From positions 1 through 64,000 of the forward strand of contig NZ_JAIVMG010000012.1 of NCBI RefSeq assembly GCF_020177335.1: 64,000 nucleotides of DNA, read 5' to 3'. The DNA is from Stappia indica. Lineage in GTDB: Bacteria; Pseudomonadota; Alphaproteobacteria; Rhizobiales; Stappiaceae. Numbering within the stretch: the stretch's first letter is position 1; every line of letters begins with the position of its first letter. The notes beneath the pieces were generated by a model. The model ran no database searches and was not told where the DNA came from. It was given only the letters and a program-made list of their open reading frames with translations. A program made the position numbers and the translations under genes. This document shows positions 47,647 to 57,601 of this stretch, piece after piece.

Positions 47647-50600
47647 GTGTCCTCATCCCCGCCCAGCGACCATTCCGGCACCCGGGCCAGATGGTCGTAA
47701 GGCCCGCCGCGCGCCCGTTCCTTCATCACCCGAGCCCGCGACAGATAGCCTTTCGCAGGATTTTCATAGCCGGCAAACAGCGCCTTCGTGCGCTGCAAGG
47801 CCTCCTCGGCAAGATCCGCAACTTCCCGGTCCTTAGGCGCGCGGGGCAGCACCTCCAGAGCCGTGCGGCCGCCGGACAGACGCAGGTAGAGCAGATCGGT
47901 CACCACGGCGCCCGGATCGACATCGGCAAAGCCGCCAGCGGCGACCAACGCCGCCTCCAGCGGCAATTGCGGCGCCAGCAACGCGGCCACTTCCTTGGCG
48001 CTCGGAGCCTGGCCGGTCTTGTAGTCGATGATCGCCAGCGTTCCGTCGCGGCCAAGGTCGAGCCGGTCGGCGCGGGCGGTCAAGGCCACCTTGCGTCCGG
48101 GAACAAGGTCGAGCTCCAGCCGGCCATCCACCTCCAGGAAGCGGCGGTCGACATCCGGCGCCCGGGTCGCCTCATAGCCGATGAAAGCCTCGGCGATGCG
48201 CTCAAACCGCAGCCACCACAGCGCGCGGACCGCTGGGAACGCATCGAGCGGCGCAAACCGCTCGCGGCCGATTTCCAGCAGGCGCTCCAGTGCCGCCGGG
48301 CCGAAATCGCCGGCCCAGCTTTCCAGAAACACCGCCAGGCAATCGTGGATGAGCGTGCCCTTTTCCGCCGCCCCCGGGTCGCCACCGATCGGCTCGACCG
48401 GATCGAGGCCGAGGATCTTCTGCGCGTAGATGGCGTAAGGATCGCGGATCAGGGTTTCGACGGCGGTCACCGACAGGCGGTCGGGCCGGGCGGCGACCGG
48501 CGGAGCCGGCTCCGGTCGCGGCGCGGGCCGGGGCGACCCGTCGGTCTGGTCCATGCGCGCGGCAATCGCCAGGATCTCCTGCCCGCGCGCGCGCATCGCC
48601 TCGGAGGTCTCCTTGCCGAGCAAGGTTACCAGCCGCAACAGCCAGCGCGAGGCAACGGCCGGCGCGCCGCCCGACCGCTCCGAGCGCGACAGCACCACCT
48701 TCGCAGCGCCAAGCCCTTGCACGAAATCATGGGCGGCCGCGCCGATCCGCCGTTCGGGCGGGTCGAGGCCGATGCCCTGTTTCATCGGCCGGTTGAGCCA
48801 GGGGTCGTTGCGGGTGCGCTGCGGCCAGGTGCCCTCGTTGAGAGCGCCGAGCACCACCACGTCGAAATGCTGCAGCCGGGCCTCCATCGGGCCGAAGATG
48901 GCGATGCGCGGATCGCCCGGCAGGCGCCGGCGGACGTTGATGCCGGAAATCAGCGCGGCGAAGACGTCGGGCCAGTCGCGTGCAGCCACCTCCAGCCCGA
49001 CCGAGCGCGCCGCCAGCATATCGGCGAAGGTTGCCGCCAGCCCCTCGCCCGCCTCACCGGCGTAAAGCTCATCGCTCGCGCCGGTCTCGTCGCGCACCAG
49101 CGCCACCAGCACCGCCTCATGGGCGGCAACGAGATCGGCGGCATCGCACGCCTCTTCGCCCTCGCCCTCAGCGGTGACAAGCCGTTCCAGCGGGGCCAGC
49201 GCCTCGGCGAGCCGCCGCGCCAGATCCTCCATCGCATCCCAGTCGGCCGGATGCAGCTTTTTCCAGCGCGGCATGCGCCGGGTGGCGCCGGGCTCCTCGG
49301 CCAGAGCGCGGGCCACTGTTATCGCCGCCAACAGCCCGGCGCTGCCGGCACGGGGGCGCGGACCGCGCAGCAGGCCGCGTTCAAGGGCGCGCGCGGCGGC
49401 GCGGATCTCGCGCGCCGGCAGCCCCAGACGCACCAGCGGATGCTTGAGAAGCGCCAGCAGCGCGACCGGCTCCAGCCCGCCAAGGGCAAGCCCGGCGGCG
49501 AGCCGCGCCAGCACCCCCGGCGGGGTCTGATCGAGCGGCCGGCCGGCACTGTCATCGACCTGCAGCCCCCAACGGGTCAGCTCCACGGCGACCCGCCGCC
49601 CCAGCGTCCGATCCGGCGAAATCAGCGCCGCGCTCCGCCCTTCCGCCACCGCCCGGCGCAGCACCAGCGCCACGGCCAGCGCCTCTTCCGCCTCATTGCG
49701 GGCGGTGAGCAGATCGACGTCGGCAAACGCCGCCTGCCGCTCGGGCACCGGAACGCCGGCCATGGTCCGAGGCCAGGCATCTGTGGTCTCCGCCGGTCGC
49801 AGAGCCTCGCCGACCAGCCGGTCGCGCAAACTCCGCGCCGGATCGGCGGCGGGGGCAAGCTGGCGCACCTCACCGCGCTCCAGCCCCAGATACCGGACCA
49901 ACCGGGCCATGCCATACTGCGGGTGGCTGGGAGCGCCCTGCCCCTCCCTGTGCCCCTCCCTGTGCCCTTCCCCGGCGCCGATCAGGGCCTGCCAGCTGCG
50001 CTGATCGAGGCTGCCGTCGAAGCCGGGGAGCACGATGCAGCCGCGCGGCAGATCGGCAACGGCGGCCAGCAGGTCGGCGGTGGCGGGCACGGAGCCGGTG
50101 GCACCGGCGACGATCACCGGCCCCTTGGGCGGGTTCGCGCGCAGTCGCGCCGCCTCGCGGCGGATCAGCGCCGAGCGGCGCGCCTTCGGGTCGACCGCGC
50201 CAACCTCGGCCAGATAGGCCGGCCATTGCGCCATGGCGATCTTCAGGAAATCGAGGGTGATCTGCCAGTAGCGGGCGTGATCCTCCGGCACCAGATCGGC
50301 AAGGCCGGCCCAGCCGACCTCCTCGGTTTCGATCTCGTCCATCAGGGCGATCAGATCGCCGGCAAGCCAGGCGGCATCGGCGGCGGAGGCCGGCGCGTGC
50401 AGCGGCGCATCGGGCGCCAGCTCCAGCACCTCGCGCCGCAGCGCCCCTTCCCACAAATGCACCAGCCGGGTCATCGCCATGCGCCGCTGCATGTCCGGCA
50501 AGGCGGGCGGCAAACCGTCCACCGGTGCGCTCGCATTGAGCAGATGCTCATCCTCGTCCACATCGCCGAGCGGACGGATCACCGGCAACAGGCTGGCGCG

Positions 50601-50810
50601 CGTGCCGAGCCGAGCCTGAAACAGCGCCGGCAGCACCCGGGCGGCGCGGCGGGTCGGCAGGTAGAGGGTGACGCCGGCAAGGGCCAGCGGATCGGCGGAC
50701 AGGTCGTGATCGGCAATCAGATCGCCGCTGATCAACGCATCGACCAACGCCGGCAGAAACGGCGTTGCCGGCGGGATCGTGTAGACGGCCTTGCGGCGGC
50801 GTTCGCTCAT
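47643..50810 (-). CDS. addB: Double-strand break repair protein AddB
   Basis: Second subunit of the AddAB end-processing machine. The ATG at 50810 (MSERRRKAVYTIPPATPFLP) gives 1055 residues; the 51-residue longer frame has no conserved content. The N-terminal helicase-like half is inactive in Rhizobiales AddB: the P-loop region reads VPPATPF-like rather than GxxGxGKT. A RecB-type nuclease domain lies near the C-terminus, with LAIIDYKTGQAPSAKEVAAL as its D-x-K motif. The residues coded near 49940-49970 are a 12-bp tandem repeat giving GHREGHREGQG. The stop overlaps the addA start. It lies about 85 bp downstream of the nucleotidyltransferase gene. Confidence 0.95.
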   Translation of the reverse strand: MSERRRKAVYTIPPATPFLPALVDALISGDLIADHDLSADPLALAGVTLYLPTRRAARVLPALFQARLGTRASLLPVIRPLGDVDEDEHLLNASAPVDGLPPALPDMQRRMAMTRLVHLWEGALRREVLELAPDAPLHAPASAADAAWLAGDLIALMDEIETEEVGWAGLADLVPEDHARYWQITLDFLKIAMAQWPAYLAEVGAVDPKARRSALIRREAARLRANPPKGPVIVAGATGSVPATADLLAAVADLPRGCIVLPGFDGSLDQRSWQALIGAGEGHREGHREGQGAPSHPQYGMARLVRYLGLERGEVRQLAPAADPARSLRDRLVGEALRPAETTDAWPRTMAGVPVPERQAAFADVDLLTARNEAEEALAVALVLRRAVAEGRSAALISPDRTLGRRVAVELTRWGLQVDDSAGRPLDQTPPGVLARLAAGLALGGLEPVALLALLKHPLVRLGLPAREIRAAARALERGLLRGPRPRAGSAGLLAAITVARALAEEPGATRRMPRWKKLHPADWDAMEDLARRLAEALAPLERLVTAEGEGEEACDAADLVAAHEAVLVALVRDETGASDELYAGEAGEGLAATFADMLAARSVGLEVAARDWPDVFAALISGINVRRRLPGDPRIAIFGPMEARLQHFDVVVLGALNEGTWPQRTRNDPWLNRPMKQGIGLDPPERRIGAAAHDFVQGLGAAKVVLSRSERSGGAPAVASRWLLRLVTLLGKETSEAMRARGQEILAIAARMDQTDGSPRPAPRPEPAPPVAARPDRLSVTAVETLIRDPYAIYAQKILGLDPVEPIGGDPGAAEKGTLIHDCLAVFLESWAGDFGPAALERLLEIGRERFAPLDAFPAVRALWWLRFERIAEAFIGYEATRAPDVDRRFLEVDGRLELDLVPGRKVALTARADRLDLGRDGTLAIIDYKTGQAPSAKEVAALLAPQLPLEAALVAAGGFADVDPGAVVTDLLYLRLSGGRTALEVLPRAPKDREVADLAEEALQRTKALFAGYENPAKGYLSRARVMKERARGGPYDHLARVPEWSLGGDEDT
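49939..49972. repeat. 12-bp tandem repeat inside addB
   Basis: TGCCCCTCCCTG (49939-49950) is repeated at 49951-49962, with a partial third unit to 49972. The unit is a multiple of three, so changes in copy number keep the addB frame; it encodes the GHRE/GHRE/GQGA stretch. Confidence 0.85.
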
Positions 50811-50893
50811 ACCTGCCCCTTCCTGGCCCCCTGATCGGAGCAGCATTTCATGGATGCGTCGCCCGGCGCCAGCGATTCGCTTGCGGCTGGGGC

Positions 50894-51640
50894 TTAATCG
50901 ACGCTGTCGCGAATCGCCTTTTCCGCCGCCTCGATCGCGGGAGGCGTTCCGACATGGAGCCAAAGCCCCTCCATCCGCACGCCGTAAAGGCTGCCCCGTT
51001 CGATCGCCACGTCGAACAGCACGTTCAGGGAAAACGCCCCCTCAGGCGCTGCCTCGAACAAGCGTGGATGCAGGATCGCCGCGCCCGCATAGGCGAAGGG
51101 GGCGACGGTGCGTTCGGCCCGCCGCTCCAGCCGGCCATCGACATCCATCCGGAAATCGCCGCGCCCGTCATAGCCGACACTGTCGACATATTCGGAAATC
51201 AGCAGCAGCGCATCCATCCGCTCCGGATCCCAGCTGCGCGCCATCAGCTCCAGATTGGGGGTGACGCCCTCAATCCAGGTGCTGTCGGAATTCAAGAGAA
51301 AGAACGGCTCTTCGCCCAGCAACGGCAGAGCCCGGGCAATGCCGCCGCCGGTTTCGAGCAACTGATCGCGCTCATCGGAAATCTTCACCGGCGGCCGGGC
51401 ACGGCGCGAGACATGCACCTCCACCAGATCGGCCAGATAGTGCACGTTGACGACGCAGCTCTCCACGCCCACCGCTTCCAGCTTGTCCATCGCCCGGTCG
51501 ATCAGCGCCTTGCCGCCCACATGGATCAAGGGCTTGGGCGTCGTTGCCGTGACCGGCCGCATCCGCTTGCCCATGCCGGCGGCCAGGATCATCGCGTTGC
51601 GGGGCGTGTTGCCGTTGCCGTTCATCATTGCCTTGTTCAT
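50894..51640 (-). CDS. murU: Nucleotidyltransferase, probable N-acetylmuramate-1-P uridylyltransferase (MurU-like)
   Basis: The 248-residue product is a sugar-phosphate nucleotidyltransferase: AMILAAGMGKRMRPVTATTP then KPLIHVGG carries the GxGxRxxPxTxxxPKP signature, followed by LLETGGGIARALPLLGEEPF and FFLLNSDSTWIEG. Proteins of this type are often annotated mannose-1-phosphate guanylyltransferase. Its neighbour, a TsaE-AmgK fusion, supplies N-acetylmuramate-1-phosphate, so MurU of the Pseudomonas peptidoglycan-recycling shortcut is the better reading. The start may be the ATG at 51640 or one of the next two. It lies 43 bp downstream of the fusion gene and 84 bp upstream of addB. Confidence 0.8.
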   Translation of the reverse strand: MNKAMMNGNGNTPRNAMILAAGMGKRMRPVTATTPKPLIHVGGKALIDRAMDKLEAVGVESCVVNVHYLADLVEVHVSRRARPPVKISDERDQLLETGGGIARALPLLGEEPFFLLNSDSTWIEGVTPNLELMARSWDPERMDALLLISEYVDSVGYDGRGDFRMDVDGRLERRAERTVAPFAYAGAAILHPRLFEAAPEGAFSLNVLFDVAIERGSLYGVRMEGLWLHVGTPPAIEAAEKAIRDSVD

Positions 51641-51683
51641 GTCCTCATACCCGTTTCCCGGGCCTTATCTCATCACACGACGT

Positions 51684-53276
51684 TCAGGCGGTTTCATCGG
51701 GCCAGGCGACATCACGCGCACCGCCGATTCCTTCTTCGAGCGCGCCATAGGTCTCGAACCACTGTTTCATGCCGGCGAGAACCGGATGGGCCAACGTACG
51801 GTGCAGATAGGCATGGACGCGCGGCAGATGCGCCAGATAGTCCGGCTTGCCATCACGTATCGCCAGCCGGGTGAAGATCCCGAGGATCTTGGTGGCCCGC
51901 TGCGCGGCGAGAATCGTATAATCGCGCCGGAACACCGCCTCGTCGAAGCCAGCATCGTGCATGGTACGGCGAGCGATGTAGCGCGCCACCAGCTCCGCTT
52001 CCAGCGCGGGCAGAACGGACACCCGGGCATCCATGGCCAGCGACGCAAGGTCATAGCCGGCAGGGCCATACATGGCATCCTGATAGTCGATCAGACCGAT
52101 GCGCTCATGTCCGCTGGCGCCCTCGCGCCAGATCAGGTTGGGCGAATGAAAATCGCGCAGCACCCAGGTCGGCGGCTGTTGCCAGGCAAGCTCGAACAGG
52201 CGGGTCAACTCCCGGGTGAACGAGGCTCGGCCTTCATCGTCAACCGGCGCCCCGACACGCGGCAGGAACCAGTCGGGAAACAGCTCCGCCTCCACCAGCA
52301 GCGCTCGCGGATCATAGGGCGGAAGGTCGTAGGTCGTGCCATCGGGAAGAGCAAAACTGCGCGGTGGCGGGGTGCTGTGCAGATCGGCCAGCAAGTCGAC
52401 GGCGGCCCGGTAGCGCTCGGCAATCGGCGCAGCGTCACGCACCACCGGATCGGCGCCGAGATCCTCCTGCAGCACCAGCCCGGCCTCCAGATCGACCGCG
52501 TGCAAGGCGGGCGCATGGAAGCCGCGCCGGCGCAGCTCCTCGCCGATGGCCACCACCGCCCGGACCCCATCGGCCAGATGGACGATTTCGCGATAGCTCA
52601 GGCCATCGCGGATCACCGGCCCGCCGGGCACCGGTGGCACGTTCATCAGGATCAGGCAGCCGTCAGCGTCGCGGATCGTTTCGAAGCCGCGCGGCGAGGC
52701 ATCGCCCTGCAGGTAGCGCCGGGCCGCCGTTCCCTTGCCATGCTGCTCCAGAAACGCCCGAACCATCCGGGTGCGGGCGAGCCGTTCGGACCAATCGCCC
52801 CCCTTGGCGGAGACCCGAACCCGCCGGGCGTCCGGGTTGGCACCTGGCTCGATGGTCAGGCCCAGCCAGTTGGCCGGCAGCAAACCGCCGGCCCGTTCCG
52901 GCCACTCGATCAGCGCCGCGCCATCCTCCAGCAGATCGTCAAGCGCGAGCTCGGCCAGTTCCTCCTCGTCCTCCAAGCGGTAAAGGTCGAGGTGCGAGAC
53001 GGGAAAGCGCGCAAGCTCATAGGTCTGAACAAGGGTGAAGGTCGGGCTCGGCACCTCAAACTCCGGATCGTCGGCGAGGGCGCGCAGCACCGCGCGGGCG
53101 AAGGCCGACTTGCCGGCCCCGAGATCGCCGGACAACAGCACGCAATCGCCCGGATGCAGGATCATGGCGATATCTTCGGCCAGACGCCGGGTCGCGGCCT
53201 CGTCCTTCAGGGCCAGATCGAGAAGCAGCTCAGGCGTGGTGCCGGCCGGCGCCCCGGAAGTCGGCGTGCGGGTCAT
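51684..53276 (-). CDS. TsaE-AmgK fusion: tRNA t6A ATPase and amino-sugar kinase
   Basis: The 530-residue product joins two enzymes. Residues about 10-160 are TsaE, the ATPase of tRNA threonylcarbamoyladenosine synthesis: P-loop LLSGDLGAGKSAFARAVLRA, FEVPSPTFTLVQTYE and HLDLYRLEDEEELAELALDD with EWPERAG. Residues about 180-520 are an aminoglycoside-phosphotransferase-like kinase of the AmgK type: LQGDASPRGFETIRDADGCL, VLQEDLGADPV, TWVLRDFHSPNLIW (catalytic HxDxxxxN in the form RDFHSPN) and RIGLIDYQDAMYGPAGYDLA. AmgK phosphorylates N-acetylmuramate at C1. The fusion is known in Hyphomicrobiales and links tRNA modification to cell-wall recycling. The MurU-like partner follows. The gene starts 10 bp after the histidine-kinase stop. 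Confidence 0.92.
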   Translation of the reverse strand: MTRTPTSGAPAGTTPELLLDLALKDEAATRRLAEDIAMILHPGDCVLLSGDLGAGKSAFARAVLRALADDPEFEVPSPTFTLVQTYELARFPVSHLDLYRLEDEEELAELALDDLLEDGAALIEWPERAGGLLPANWLGLTIEPGANPDARRVRVSAKGGDWSERLARTRMVRAFLEQHGKGTAARRYLQGDASPRGFETIRDADGCLILMNVPPVPGGPVIRDGLSYREIVHLADGVRAVVAIGEELRRRGFHAPALHAVDLEAGLVLQEDLGADPVVRDAAPIAERYRAAVDLLADLHSTPPPRSFALPDGTTYDLPPYDPRALLVEAELFPDWFLPRVGAPVDDEGRASFTRELTRLFELAWQQPPTWVLRDFHSPNLIWREGASGHERIGLIDYQDAMYGPAGYDLASLAMDARVSVLPALEAELVARYIARRTMHDAGFDEAVFRRDYTILAAQRATKILGIFTRLAIRDGKPDYLAHLPRVHAYLHRTLAHPVLAGMKQWFETYGALEEGIGGARDVAWPDETA

Positions 53277-53285
53277 GAGGCGACA

Positions 53286-55811
53286 CTACTCGGCAGCGTG
53301 CTTGATGGCATCGGGCGAGAAGGGAAATCGGCAGACGACATGCGTGCCGACCCCCTCCTCGGATTCGATGGACACCGTGCCGCCGTGCAACTCGACGAAG
53401 CTCTTGACGATCGACAGGCCGAGGCCGGCCCCGCGCCGGCGCACACCGGCATCGCGGCCGACGAAGCGGGCAAACACCTGGTCGAGCATGTCCTGCGGGA
53501 TACCGCAGCCGTGATCGCGCACATGGAATTCGATCGAGTCGCGGGTTCGCTGGCAGGAGACGTCGATCACCCCGCCCACATCGGAGAAGCGCAAGGCATT
53601 GGAAATCAGGTTGAACAGCACCTGGCGCAGCCGGCGCTCGTCCGCCTCGATCATGCCGACGTCCTCGGACATGTCGAGCTTGAGCGAAACGCCGCTGTCG
53701 GCAAGCCGGTCCTTCAGCCCCTCGACCGCCGCCTGCACGGTGCGGGCGACATCGACCGCCGAGATATCCAGCTCCATGATGCCGGCATCGATGGTCGCCA
53801 GATCGAGAATGTCGTTGATGATCGCCAGCAAGGCGGAGGAAGAGGACAGGATGTAGTCCACATACTCGCCCTGCTTGGCCGTCAACGGACCGAATTTCGG
53901 ATCGGACAGCAACTGGGCGAAGCCGATGATGTTGGTCAGCGGCGAGCGCAGCTCGTAGGAGACGTGCTGGATGAAGGCGTTCTTGAGCTGATCCGCCTGC
54001 TCCAGCGCCTCGTTCTTGTCCAGAAGCGCCCGTTCCACATTCACCGTATCGGTGACATTGACGAAGGTCACCAGGGTGCCGCCATCGGGCAGCGGCACGG
54101 TGGCGAAATCGATCGCCTCGCCGATGGCGCGTTCAAGCCTGCCGGACACCGGCTCGCGGTTGTCGGCAAGGCTGGTGACCACCGTCACCAGTTGCCGCCA
54201 GGTGGCCCGCTCGCCCGGCTCAAGCCCCTCGTTGTCGACCACATCGGTGATGTGCGGGCTGTCGCCGAGCCGATCCCCGGACAGCGACCACATGGTCTCG
54301 AACGCCGTGTTCCACAGCCGCAACCGGCCGTTGGAGCCGAACACCGCGACCGCCTCGGACAGATTGTCGAGGGTTTCGCCCTGCACCCGGATCAGCGAAT
54401 TGTAGCGGCTTTCCAGATCCAGCCGCTCGGTCACGTTCTCGTAGATGTAGGTCACGCCGCCCTGCGGATGCGGGTTGGCGATCACCCGCAAGGTCCGGCC
54501 GTCCGGCAGATACCACCAGAACTCGCGGGCATCGAGGGAGGTGTAGGTTTCCAGCAGCTTGTTGCGCCAGCCGCGATAGTCCGCCTGCTCGGGCAGCTTG
54601 CGCGCGGCGCGCAGTGTATCGAGCAGCGCTCCATCGGTGGGCTGGCTTTCGAGGAAAGTCGTGTCGAGATCCCACAAGCCACGGAAGGCGGCGTTGTAGA
54701 ACTGCAGCCGCTGATCGGCGCCGAAGATCGCCACAGCCGTCGCCAGCTGATCGAGGGTACGGGCGTGAAAGTCGATGGTCCGCCCCAGCTCCTGGCGAAT
54801 GTTTTCCAACTCGTTGACGTCGATGGCAATGCCGGCACTGCCCTGCGGGAGCGATACCTGAGTGACATCGAAGATCCGCCGCGCCCCTGCGGAGACCGCC
54901 GGCAGGCGCATCTGCCCCACCCCGCCCTGGTTTTCCGCGTCGCGCGCGATCAGCCGCCGCCCCTTGGCATCAAGGAATTCGGCACCGGTCTCGCTCGGCG
55001 CCCCGCCACCATTGGCCTCCACGGCCGCATCATAGGCCGCATTGGTCCAGGTCAGCTTTCCGGCCTCATCGCGCAGCCAGGCCGGAGCGGGCACCGCGTT
55101 GAGCAATCCGCGCAGGGCGTCAAGCTCTGCGGTGAGTGTTTCATGCCGCTCCGACAGCAGCGCATGCGCGCGGCGTTCGCCGGTGAGATCGCGCAGCCGC
55201 AGAACGGCGGCACTGGCGGCAATGCGCCCGCGCGCCTCGACCCGGCCGCCGCCAAGGGTCGGCAAGGTCAGATGAAAGGCCTCGCCCTTGCTGCGCAGCG
55301 CATCGACCGCGTGCTCCAGCGCACTCGCCTGTTCCGGGTCCAGCCATGTTCCGAAGGCCAGCAACCTGACCGGCGAGCGCGGCACGCCAGAGGCTTCATC
55401 AAGCATGCCGGTGACCATCGGCTGCTCCTCGCCGCCATGCCAGACGACAAGCCGCTGATCATCGGAATCGATCAGGCTTTCGAGACGATCAAGACGAGCG
55501 GTAAGGGCGGCGGCCTTTTCCCGCGCCCGGGCCAGGGCCCCGCTGGCGGCGCGATTGCCGCGTATGGAGGCAACGGCCGCGGTGACCGCGAAGGCGACCG
55601 TCCCGCCGACAGCAGCAATCCAGACAACCATCAGCGGATCGACATGAGCGGCGGGGACGGGCGCCAGCGCCGCGCCGGCCTCCTCGGCCAGCCCCATTCC
55701 CGATGCGGACAAAAGTGCCAGACAGCTTGCGCCGGTGCGGGCCATGGTCTTGAGACTCGCGCCCCGCCATGTGACGCCGCCGCGTCCATGTTCCAAGCCG
55801 TTCCCCGGCAT
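53286..55811 (-). CDS. PAS-domain sensor histidine kinase
   Basis: The 841-residue product begins with a signal-like or membrane segment (about 24-45, ARTGASCLALLSASGMGLAE) and a second hydrophobic helix (PLMVVWIAAVGGTVAFAVTA). Several PAS-type sensor regions follow (LRGLLNAVPAPAWLRDEAGK; AVAIFGADQRLQFYNAAFRG; AVAVFGSNGRLRLWNTAFET). The kinase core has the H-box QHVSYELRSPLTNIIGFAQL, the N-box LFNLISNALRFSD and G-boxes RDHGCGIPQDML and RRGAGLGLSIVKSFVE. No receiver domain and no adjacent response regulator are present, so it is an orphan. The start at 55811 has GAGGA upstream; 55745 is an alternative. The location beside TsaE-AmgK and ahcY is common in Hyphomicrobiales. Confidence 0.92.
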   Translation of the reverse strand: MPGNGLEHGRGGVTWRGASLKTMARTGASCLALLSASGMGLAEEAGAALAPVPAAHVDPLMVVWIAAVGGTVAFAVTAAVASIRGNRAASGALARAREKAAALTARLDRLESLIDSDDQRLVVWHGGEEQPMVTGMLDEASGVPRSPVRLLAFGTWLDPEQASALEHAVDALRSKGEAFHLTLPTLGGGRVEARGRIAASAAVLRLRDLTGERRAHALLSERHETLTAELDALRGLLNAVPAPAWLRDEAGKLTWTNAAYDAAVEANGGGAPSETGAEFLDAKGRRLIARDAENQGGVGQMRLPAVSAGARRIFDVTQVSLPQGSAGIAIDVNELENIRQELGRTIDFHARTLDQLATAVAIFGADQRLQFYNAAFRGLWDLDTTFLESQPTDGALLDTLRAARKLPEQADYRGWRNKLLETYTSLDAREFWWYLPDGRTLRVIANPHPQGGVTYIYENVTERLDLESRYNSLIRVQGETLDNLSEAVAVFGSNGRLRLWNTAFETMWSLSGDRLGDSPHITDVVDNEGLEPGERATWRQLVTVVTSLADNREPVSGRLERAIGEAIDFATVPLPDGGTLVTFVNVTDTVNVERALLDKNEALEQADQLKNAFIQHVSYELRSPLTNIIGFAQLLSDPKFGPLTAKQGEYVDYILSSSSALLAIINDILDLATIDAGIMELDISAVDVARTVQAAVEGLKDRLADSGVSLKLDMSEDVGMIEADERRLRQVLFNLISNALRFSDVGGVIDVSCQRTRDSIEFHVRDHGCGIPQDMLDQVFARFVGRDAGVRRRGAGLGLSIVKSFVELHGGTVSIESEEGVGTHVVCRFPFSPDAIKHAAE

Positions 55812-56024
55812 CCGTTCGATCCTCTACCGCCGCATCGAGCCCGAGGGAGCCCGCCGGTTCAGTTCTGCCTCACGAACTGACCGATTCGCAAAGACCATAA
55901 CTCAGTTGAGAATCGCGCAGAAGAGTCTGTTGACGAAAAGTAAACGGAACGCGCGTCATCCACAGCCCTCCCGGGCCGCTGAGCGGAGAGCTGCGATCCG
56001 CCGATATCGGGGATCAAATGCGGA

Positions 56025-56042
56025 CGGGCGCCGAAGCGCCCG
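56025..56042 (-). terminator. Hairpin downstream of ahcY
   Basis: CGGGCGC (56025-56031) and GCGCCCG (56036-56042) pair around CGAA, 28 bases past the ahcY stop on the minus strand. It is short and not followed by a strong U-run. Confidence 0.45.
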
Positions 56043-56069
56043 CCCATGTTCACCGCGATCGGTTAACGA

Positions 56070-57467
56070 TCAGTAGCGGTAATGCTCCGGCTTGTACGGG
56101 CCGGTGGTCTCAACGCCGATATAGGCGGCCTGCTCGTCGGTCAGCTCGGTCAGCTCGACCCCGAGCTTGCCCAGATGCAGGCGGGCAACCCGCTCGTCGA
56201 GATGCTTCGGCAGAACGTAGACGTCCTTCTCATAGGCATCCGGACGGGTCCACAGCTCGATCTGCGCCAGCACCTGGTTGGTGAAGCTGGCAGACATGAC
56301 AAAGCTCGGATGGCCGGTGGCGTTGCCAAGGTTCAGCAGACGGCCTTCCGACAGCAGGATCATGCGGCGCCCATCCGGGAACTCGATCATGTCGACCTGC
56401 GGCTTGATGTTGGTCCACTTGTAATTGCGCAGCGCCTCGACCTGAATCTCGTTGTCGAAGTGGCCGATGTTGCCGATGATCGCCATATCCTTCAGCGCAC
56501 GCATGTGATCGAGGGTGATCACATCCTTGTTGCCGGTGGTGGTGATGACGATATCGGCAGTCGGCGCGGCGGTTTCCAGCGTGACGACCTCGAAGCCGTC
56601 CATGGCCGCCTGCAGGGCGCAGATCGGATCGACTTCCGTCACCTTGACCCGGGCACCGGCACCGCGCAGCGAAGCGGCAGACCCCTTGCCCACATCGCCA
56701 TAGCCGCAGACGACGGCGGTCTTGCCAGCCATCATCACATCGGTACCGCGACGAATGCCGTCGACGAGGCTTTCCTTGCAGCCGTACTTGTTGTCGAACT
56801 TCGACTTGGTGACGCTGTCGTTGACGTTGATCGCCGGGAACGGCAGCAGGCCCTTGGCCTTGAGCTGATACAGACGGTTGACGCCGGTGGTGGTCTCTTC
56901 CGAGACGCCACGGATCTCCTCGCGCTGACGGGTGAACCAGCCCGGGCTCGCCGCCATCCGCTTGCGGATCTGTGCGAACAGGACGGTCTCTTCCTCGGAG
57001 GACGGATTGGACAGGACGTCCTCGCCCGCCTCGGCGCGCGCGCCAAGCAGGATGTACATGCTGGCGTCGCCGCCATCATCGAGGATCATGTTGGCCGTGC
57101 CTTCCGGGAAGAAGAAGATACGGTCGCAGTAGTCCCAGTATTCCTCAAGGGTCTCGCCCTTGACCGCGAACACCGGAACGCCGCTGGCGGCGATCGCCGC
57201 GGCGGCATGATCCTGGGTGGAGAAGATGTTGCAGGAGGCCCAGCGCACTTCGGCGCCCAGATGCACCAGCGTCTCGATCAGCACCGCCGTCTGGATGGTC
57301 ATGTGCAGCGAGCCGGCAATGCGCGCGCCCTTGAGCGGCTTGGTCTCGCCGAACTCCTCGCGGCAAGCCATCAGGCCCGGCATTTCGGTTTCGGCGATCT
57401 CGATCTCCTTGCGGCCGAAGTCGGCCAGGGAGATATCCTTGACGAGATAGTCAGTTGCGGTGGTCAT
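56070..57467 (-). CDS. ahcY: Adenosylhomocysteinase (S-adenosyl-L-homocysteine hydrolase)
   Basis: Hydrolyses S-adenosylhomocysteine, the by-product of methylations, to homocysteine and adenosine using tightly bound NAD. The 465-residue product has the family landmarks: [60 protein letters not shown], the NAD-binding [20 protein letters not shown], and [20 protein letters not shown]. The C-terminus ends in KPEHYRY, as it should. A promoter (57602-57630) and an upstream palindrome (57636-57655) of the SahR type suggest repression relieved by SAH. HPr lies upstream on the same strand. Confidence 0.98.
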   Translation of the reverse strand: MTTATDYLVKDISLADFGRKEIEIAETEMPGLMACREEFGETKPLKGARIAGSLHMTIQTAVLIETLVHLGAEVRWASCNIFSTQDHAAAAIAASGVPVFAVKGETLEEYWDYCDRIFFFPEGTANMILDDGGDASMYILLGARAEAGEDVLSNPSSEEETVLFAQIRKRMAASPGWFTRQREEIRGVSEETTTGVNRLYQLKAKGLLPFPAINVNDSVTKSKFDNKYGCKESLVDGIRRGTDVMMAGKTAVVCGYGDVGKGSAASLRGAGARVKVTEVDPICALQAAMDGFEVVTLETAAPTADIVITTTGNKDVITLDHMRALKDMAIIGNIGHFDNEIQVEALRNYKWTNIKPQVDMIEFPDGRRMILLSEGRLLNLGNATGHPSFVMSASFTNQVLAQIELWTRPDAYEKDVYVLPKHLDERVARLHLGKLGVELTELTDEQAAYIGVETTGPYKPEHYRY

Positions 57468-57601
57468 GAGGTCTTATCCGCTCGTTCGGTTCGAAATTGG
57501 GTCGCGCCGTTGTCGCGACCGGCCTGCCCACGCCGAACCCGAGGCGGGCCGGACATGCGGTGAAACGGCAACAGGCGCGCGCAAGCACACCCTGTCGCCG
57601 G

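Noticed and set aside
47637-50834. A 1065-residue open frame on the plus strand opposite addB
   Set aside because: It mirrors addB for almost its full length and is low-complexity (His, Arg, Gln and Gly-rich), with no family signature. addB on the minus strand has clear motifs and coupled overlap with addA.
51447-55880. A 1477-residue open frame on the plus strand
   Set aside because: It runs opposite the histidine kinase, TsaE-AmgK and MurU-like genes, crosses three real genes and their junctions, and has no recognisable domain. It is a by-product of high-GC codon use on the other strand.
57468-57601. A SAM or SAH riboswitch in the ahcY leader
   Set aside because: The leader shows no SAM-II or SAH riboswitch core that I can recognise, and the SahR-like palindrome upstream of the promoter already offers a control mechanism.
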